From Datisca glomerata (Eukaryota > Streptophyta > Magnoliopsida > Cucurbitales > Datiscaceae): a DNA stretch of 64,000 nucleotides. Below the pieces are notes generated by a model. It did not search any database, was not told the origin of the DNA, and saw only the letters and a list, made by a program, of their open reading frames with translations. The stretch lies in assembly GCA_003255025.1 (NCBI GenBank), contig QANY01004982.1, forward strand, positions 806,591 to 870,590, in the 5' to 3' direction. The position numbers and the translations under genes are program-made. Of this stretch, positions 57,537 through 64,000 are shown piece after piece; within the stretch, counting starts at the first letter, position 1; the number at the start of each line of letters is the position of its first letter.

Positions 57537-58455
57537 AACTGGATTCTTCAATAATTTAATTGTAGAGCTATTGTCACAAAAAATATCAGTGCACTTACTT
57601 TGTTAATGACCAATCTTTTCAAGAATACTATGCATCCATACACCTTGACATGCACATGAGGCAGCTGCAATGAACTCAGCTTCAGTGGTAGAGAGAGTGA
57701 CCACTGGTTGCTTCTTAGAGGACCAAGCTACTACGCCTGAACTGAGCAAGAACACATACCGATGTACTTTTTCGATCTTCAATGTCTCTAGCATAATCAC
57801 TGTGAGAGTAAGCCACCAACTTCTCTTGTCCTCCTATTTTACAAAAAAATTCCCAGCTCAGTGGTTCCCTTTACGTAACGAAGAACCATTTTCACAGCTT
57901 GTTGGTGCAACTTAGTTGGCCTTTCCATAAATCGGCTGATTAAGCTCACCACATAGGCCAAGTCAGGTCTGGTAGCAGTCAAACACATGAGACTGCCCAC
58001 TATTTATTTGTAAGCAGTTGCATCAACGTTGGTACCATCTTCATTTTTACAAGTTTTTAAGCCTGGTACAATTGGATTCTTCACTGGATTGCAATGCTCC
58101 ATCTCAAATCTTTCAAGTATCTCGTTAGCATATTTCTTTTGGCGAACGAAAATTCCTTCACTATTTTGCACAACTTCCACCCTGAGAAAGTATTTCATTC
58201 TCCCAAGATCAGACATGTCAAACTCTTGTTTCATAGAGTTTTCAAACATTGATTCATCATTTCTTGTAAAAATAAGATCATCAACATACACATTCTCCAT
58301 AAAGCAACTTTCCTCCTTCTTTCGTCTTTGTAAATAAGGTTTGGACACCTCTCAAAACATTCTTTCATGAAATATGACTCGAGTTTACTGTACCACGCTC
58401 GAGGCGCTTATTTGAGACCATATAGGGCCTTCTTGAGCCTATAAACCTTCTATTT

Positions 58456-59529
58456 GTAAAGGAAAATTTCCCTTCACAGTAAAAAATAATGAATAATAAT
58501 GAAAGAGAGAGAATCAACGTAAATAACAAAAAATGAAAAGTAATTATTGGATCATATTGAATTGAATTTGGAGTTACATTGATATCTATTTATAAGCTTT
58601 CAATCAGTTATTTAGAATCTGATATAATTTATCTAATTCTAACTGAAAATAAGATCATTAGAATATTATTTAAAGATCTATGTTATCAACATTAACAACC
58701 AATATATTCTGGGTTATTTATTTAATCTAACAGTAATGACCAGATTCCTTTGATTGCCACCTCATCAAGCAGTGTGCTTTTATGTAATTGGTTGGTTCCT
58801 TCTATATTCACAACGTGGGGGAAGGAGGGTTTGTTCCCGTTCAGTCTACTTTAAGAATAATCGATTACAATGCTAGAAGATATTCCTAGTTTTGTATATC
58901 ACAACATGAAATATTTGCTTTGTCTTACCCATGTAGTACACTTGCAATTCTACAATAAAGACATTACCTTTTCATTACTCGTTTTCTTTTGCTTTCATTC
59001 ATCATTATCTGAATGCTTATGTTATATAGCAAAATGCAATACTGTTCAATATAAATAGGTATTAAAGATCAACAAATATTAATAATTCTTATCATGAGTT
59101 GGAGTGTTTTTGTTTATCATAAGCACTGTTTTGCACATTTTAAAATATGATTTATTAATATTTATTTAAGAGAAAATTATACTTCACCTTCTCAAACTAT
59201 CAATAATAGATATTTTAAACCCTAAATTTTAAAATGTTACAGGTAAAATCCTAAACTATCTGAATCTTATAATTTTAACCCCAGATGTAACTCTGTCAAG
59301 TAAATATTAGTTTTTAACAGAATGACGCCCTTTTTCCCTATCTGAGATGATATTATTTTATCTATTAAGGATAATATCATGTAGGACTAAACACCATCAC
59401 AACACAAAAAATAACCCCTTCCCCCTTCGAAGAAACCCATCCCCTTCCCCTCTTCGAACAAACCCATTCTCTTCTCCAGAAGAAACCCACAATCATAGAG
59501 AATTTGAGCAATTCCATTCTGGATATTGA
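58456..59529. other. Intergenic DNA, no gene recognised
   Basis: AT-rich, with scattered short open frames only. Sequence around 59200-59300 ('ctcaaactatcaataat', 'aaatcctaaactatctg') resembles common plant intergenic repeats but cannot be assigned. Confidence 0.5.
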
Positions 59530-62182
59530 TGTAAATAGTTAAGGAATAGAAAGAAGAAGAAGCTAAACTCGTTCAATTGATCTTTTAGCAGAATTACATG
59601 AGACCATTACATCGGCTCAACTAAAGGCAAAGAGAATATGTACTGTAATATAACCCGAGGCAAGATTAACCTAAAACTAGTAATTAACTAGAGATAATAG
59701 AGAGTTGGTTGAGTAAAAGACAATAGAGAATAAATAGTGCAATTGTGAGGGAATATTGCAATAACTGAATAGCCAATGTGGCCAAGCCACGTCAATTAGG
59801 AGAACACGTGAAAGCGAGGGAGAAAGTTTGAGATGTCAGCTGACTTGGATGAATTAGAAACAAGTATGCCTTAACTCCCCCCTCAAGGTCATGGTGGCTC
59901 AGCCACATGAAGCTTGGATTTAAGAAGCTAAAATTGCAATCCATAGTGGTTGGTAAACAGATTTGCAACTTGTTCCTTAGAGAGAATATACTTGATCTCA
60001 TGATCTTTAGCAAGTACCTTATCATGCAAAAAATGAAGATCAATCTCAATATGTTAGGTCTTGGCATGAGAGATTGGATTTGAAGTTATGGAGGCAGTAC
60101 TTTTACTATCACATCATATAATTGGAGGTTTAGAAGAAGGCAATTTCATCTCTTTCATTAGAGATTGAATCCAGGTTAATTCATAAGTAGAATGAGCCAA
60201 AGCCTTGTACTAACTTTCAATAATAGACCTTACAACTATAGTTTATTTTTTGAATGACCAAGATATGAGACTTTGGCCAAGGTAGATCACAAAGCCATAG
60301 GTGAACTTTCTGTCATTAGGACAACTAGCCTAGTCACCATTAGAGAAGAGACCTTGATGAACTGAACCCTTTAGATACCAGAGAAGTCATTTGCAAGCTT
60401 GCCAATGCAGAGGTGTTGGATAGTGAAGAATCTGACTCAAAATTTTCACAGTGTAGGCAATGTCAGGTCTGGTAATGGTGACACACTACAAGGCTCCAAT
60501 AAGACTCATGCATTGAGTTATGTTAGTGAGTAGCACACCATCATGTTTATTGAGTTTGGTGAAGGAAGTAGAAGGAGTGGAGCAAGCTTTAGCCTCTACC
60601 ATGTGGGACTTGTGTGAAAGATCGATAATATATATGCTCCAATTGTTGTTTTGGTAACATATATGCCAAGAAAGTGATATGAAGGTCCAAGGTCTTTTAA
60701 GGTAAAGGTAATGTTCAATTTTGAAATGAGATGAGATTGGTAGGATGGGTCACTACCTGCAAGAATGATGTCATCCAGATAGACAAGGATGAACACTATC
60801 CTTTGAGGTTGGTGCAACATGAAGAGCGAGTGGTTTAATTTGGAAACCTGAAAACATTTATTAAGGATTGTGAGTTTGAACTTGTCATACCAGGCACGAG
60901 GAGCCTGTTTGAGACCATATAAAACCTTATTTAGTTTGCACACATGAGATGGGCAAGTTGGATTGAGAAAGCCCTCAGGTTGTACGATATAAATAGTTTC
61001 AGATAGAGAACCATGCATGAAGGCATTGTTGACATCTAGCTATCTAACAACCCATTACGTAATGAGAGCCAAAACCAGAACAAGCCTAACAGTCACATGC
61101 TTAACCACATGACTGACAGTTTTAGAGTAGTCAAGGCCAGGAGTTTGATGAAAACCCTTTGCCACCAACCTTGCCTTGAACCTTTGAATTGTGCCATCTA
61201 GGTTAGGCTTAAGTCTAAACACCCAGTTGTTCCCTATGACATTTTAGACTTGTAGGGGACCAAAGTTCATGTGTGGTTAAGAAGAAGGGCCTGATATTGA
61301 AAATCCATGGTCTATTTCCATTTGGGATGTTATAAGGCAGTTTTAGTGTTTTTTTGTTTAGTGTGATCAAGATATAAGATTTTGATGAGAAGAGACTTGG
61401 GTTTATAGATAATTTCCTTGGACCTTCTCACCATTGGGTGAAGGTTGGGATTTGGTGGTTGAGGTAGACAAGAGTAAGAGATACTAGGTGATGGAATATG
61501 CCCAGAAGCAATGAGAGGTTGAATAACACCTGCATTATTGTTACGAGAAGAAACATAAGCTAAATGAGAATGATTACCAGAGCTTGAAGCCTCAGAGGTG
61601 GTACTGCTATGAGTTGCATAAAATTTAGTAGATCGAGCAGCAGAAGTACCTGGTAAGGGTAGAGGACGAGGTATATGCCAAATGGGTGATGAAGACATAG
61701 ACATTGAGTGAGAAGAGGTGTGAGAGAGAAAACCATGATTGAAAGGAAAGACTACCTCATCAAAGACAACATCAATTGTAGTAAAAAAATTTCTAGAAGT
61801 GTGAAGGCACTGGTAACCTTTATAAAGGGCAGAATAACCTTATAAGACACACAATTGAGACTTGAACTCTAGTTTATATATGTTATAAGGTCTGAGATGG
61901 GGGTTACAAGCACAACCAAAGGGCTTTGAGAAAAGAGTAATTGAGTTCAGTCCTATGTAGCTTATGAAAAGAAGATGACTGATTGAGAGTTGGTGTGGCA
62001 TCCTGTTACTGAGAAAAGTTGTTGCTTGAAAATCATGCCAACAGTAGGTTAAAGGCATAGAGGCATGAGAGAGCAAAACAAGACCAGTCTCAACAATATA
62101 TCTATGCTTTCATTTAGCAATGCCATTTTTGTGATGAGTATAAGGACAAGGGTGTCAAAATGCTATCCCATTAACAAGTAAG
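59530..62182 (-). mobile_element. 5'-truncated copia element E (integrase to 3' LTR)
   Basis: Minus strand, right to left: integrase core end (NGIAF, CPYTHHKNGIAK, HRYIVETGLVLLSHASMPL, 62060-62150; PFGCACNPHLRPYNIYKLEF, 61860-61920); integrase-RT linker (HPMVRRSKEIIYKPKSLLIK, about 61380-61440); RT (YIVQPEGFLNPTCPSHVCKL, LYGLKQAPRAWYDKFKL, LVYLDDIILAGSD, 60596-61018); RNase H tail (HIEIDLHFLHDKVLAKD, about 60000-60060). Polypurine tract GAGGGGGGAG (59876-59886). A 3' LTR of about 345 bp spans 59530-59873. It is cut off at 62182 by a gypsy-type LTR. Stops are frequent. Confidence 0.85.
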
Positions 62183-64000
62183 TGTAACAACCCGAAGACC
62201 GATTGAAGTTACTTCGATAATTTTAAAAAATAACGCGAAAGCTAGGTCAATTTTTTTCCTTTTAAAAATGATTCACGATTTGTGATATTAAATGAAACAG
62301 CACAAATTATTAGAGAAACTCAAAATACTTTTCTAAATCAAAGATTATAAGTTTATAAACAGAACTTTCTTAAGCGTAAATACTATTTCGAATATCATTC
62401 ATACATACAAACTAAAATCAATTTTAAAATAGTGAGTTTCTCAACTAATTAAACTTAATTTCACGTCTCGTGCCAGAACACCTAAAACTCTTCACAATCA
62501 TCACCGTTATTCTCATCATCTGAAAACTTTAATAAAAGGGGGTGAGTATAAAGATATACTCAGTAAGAAAAAAATTACACATACATAACAAACACATGCG
62601 CATTCATGTCCATTTTAAATCATTAACGAAAATATTATATTTGACATATATTTTATAAATCATTATAACACGTTAATTTCGTTCATTGGTATTACATTTT
62701 TCATTACATTCTTTGCATGTAAACTTTTTTGTCACATTCTTTTCTTTACAATTTTCATTGCATTCTTTCATTTATCTTATTCAGGAACTCACTTGTATAA
62801 TGTTTAGCCAATCACTGACAGTTGGTCATTATTACGGAACTTGTTCAACTAACGGATCCTTGTAATATCGCTTTACAAGCCAAATGATCATTCATTCACA
62901 TTATGTCGTTTGGGCAAGCTAAACGATCATTCATTCACATTGTATCGCTGGAAAAGCCTAAACGATCATTCATTAATATTAACCATTAAACATTGTCAGG
63001 TCCACCGGTCCCTCCCGCGTCCCATTTCCTACTCACGTCTTTCATGGCATAAACATAGACTGAGTGTTTTAAGCTTTTTTATTATTATTTCTCTTTTATG
63101 AACCATAACGTAAGTCCACATATATATAATCATTCATTACCATAAATCAGACACATCATTAACCAACACGTTCGCATACAATTAAGTACTTAATAACATA
63201 AGCGAGTTATCATATAGATGAGATTTACTTAAAAAGAAACAAGCGAGGGCACGGCGACATACAATTCACCCATCATGATTTTCAGAATATGACAAACAAT
63301 TATGTATGCATAAAATTCTACTTACCTAATCTCCTTAACAAAATCAAATGAAGAGAGAATGTGTCGAGTGATCAATGCTCAAAGTACCAAAACTATTAAA
63401 TTTTATAATTTCAAATAATATATCAATTTCACATAGTCATTGAAAATAAATATGAAATCAAACATACTTAATCCTATTGAAACCATAATACTAATACATA
63501 ATCATGAGACATAATCAGAGTACATGCAATAGATGCTTAAAGCCTAGTCTTGGCAAGAATTCATAAACCATTAGAATGTCAAAAGCAAAATATTCTAACC
63601 TAAGTAAAATAATTATTCAAGCTTCAAAGTTTTAATCCAAAACATACATCTCCTATAGACATAATTTTTTTACTATGAAATGTTTAGAATCATAATATTC
63701 AGCAAAGGTATTACCCCAAACCGTCAAACTTTGACATTCAAGTAAGTTGTCATATTTACTTCAAATATAGAGGATTCAGGTTATCGTTCAAAACAAATAA
63801 ATTTCCGAACACACACGCATCTGAATTTTCTTTATTACTAAAGGAATTTCATTTGTAGTACACATTTCTATTGCCTTTTTGTATGAAACACCTTACTCTC
63901 CCCTCTATTCACAATATATAGTATGTGAGGGTTTTGTGTCTCACTTAAATTAAGAACATCAAGACTAAAGGAACATCAAAAATTAAATATAAAACATCAA
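62183..64000 (+). mobile_element. Gypsy-type LTR (chromovirus-like), continues past window
   Basis: TGTAACAACCCGAAGACCG starts abruptly inside copia E integrase, as many plant Tekay/Del-like LTRs begin (TGT.AC.ACCC). At 62540 'gggggtgagtataaagatat' followed by 'actcagtaag' is a motif familiar from such LTRs. A 50- to 60-bp unit with '(c/g)taaacgatcattcattcac' occurs three times at about 62870-62985. No coding domain is reached. The 5 bp before it (GTAAG, 62178-62182) would be the target duplication, which cannot be checked in this window. Confidence 0.55.

Larger units (their letters stand above)
56340..58455 (-). mobile_element. 5'-truncated copia element D (RT, RNase H, 3' LTR)
   Basis: From right to left on the minus strand: LKKALYGLK, a stop, APRAWYSKLESYF (about 58370-58430); MENVYVDDLIFTRNDESMFE with FDMSDLGRMKYFLRVEV (58004-58348); RNase H with AWSSKKQPVVTLSTTEAEFI (57603-57800) and IFCDNSSTIKLLKNPV; then, after an insertion, NPVTHGRSKRIDVRFHFLRD (56998-57200). 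A polypurine tract (AAGGGAGGG) precedes the LTR start TGTTGGG at 56907. A TATA box (TATATAAGG on minus) lies at 56492-56500. The LTR's left end (about 56340) is approximate. Everything upstream of RT motif 'LYGLKQAPRAW' is missing. Confidence 0.85.

Overview
The window is plant nuclear DNA, most likely from a eudicot. It is AT-rich, has long introns, copia and gypsy LTR retrotransposons, CACTA DNA transposons, minisatellites and one intron-split NAC transcription factor gene. The species cannot be named from the sequence. Nearly all coding matter is transposon-derived and broken by stops and frameshifts; the NAC gene is the only gene that reads as intact.

Layout. 1-6.3 kb: copia remnants (gag-protease, a long LTR with an RT tail, a gag piece). 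6359-15532: a copia element on the minus strand with LTRs TGTTGG...CCAACA and target-site duplication ATAAA. It is interrupted by a 1.3-kb GATC-rich inverted-terminal-repeat element (10320-11614), and its 5' LTR is disrupted by a 1.3-kb long-inverted-repeat structure (13559-14881). 15907-38619: a nested stack. Tat-lineage gypsy element A (minus, TSD ATATC) contains Tat element B (plus, 16919-30601), which sits inside A's antisense ORF. B contains CACTA-1 (24645-29875, TSD AAG). A's gag contains CACTA-2 (34136-37629, TSD TCA). CACTA-1 carries exon-like pieces of at least three plant genes: an RRM protein, cohesin SCC3 and tryptophanyl-tRNA synthetase.

38.6-43.7 kb has no recognised gene. 44.2-47.5 kb holds two minisatellites (18-bp and 22-bp units) around a GC-rich cluster of palindromes. 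48737-55545 is a four-exon NAC gene encoding about 370 residues with a C-terminal membrane anchor (NTL type). Its first intron is 5.3 kb long and contains a SINE-like unit. Downstream are a 5'-truncated copia element (56.3-58.5 kb) carrying a poly(A)-tailed insert, a second copia element (59.5-62.2 kb), and the start of a gypsy-type LTR inserted in that copia integrase (62183 to the window end).

The layers can be ordered by who interrupts whom: A came before B and CACTA-2, and B came before CACTA-1. No element seen here is autonomous as it stands. All calls come from reading the sequence and recalled family motifs; no database search was run.
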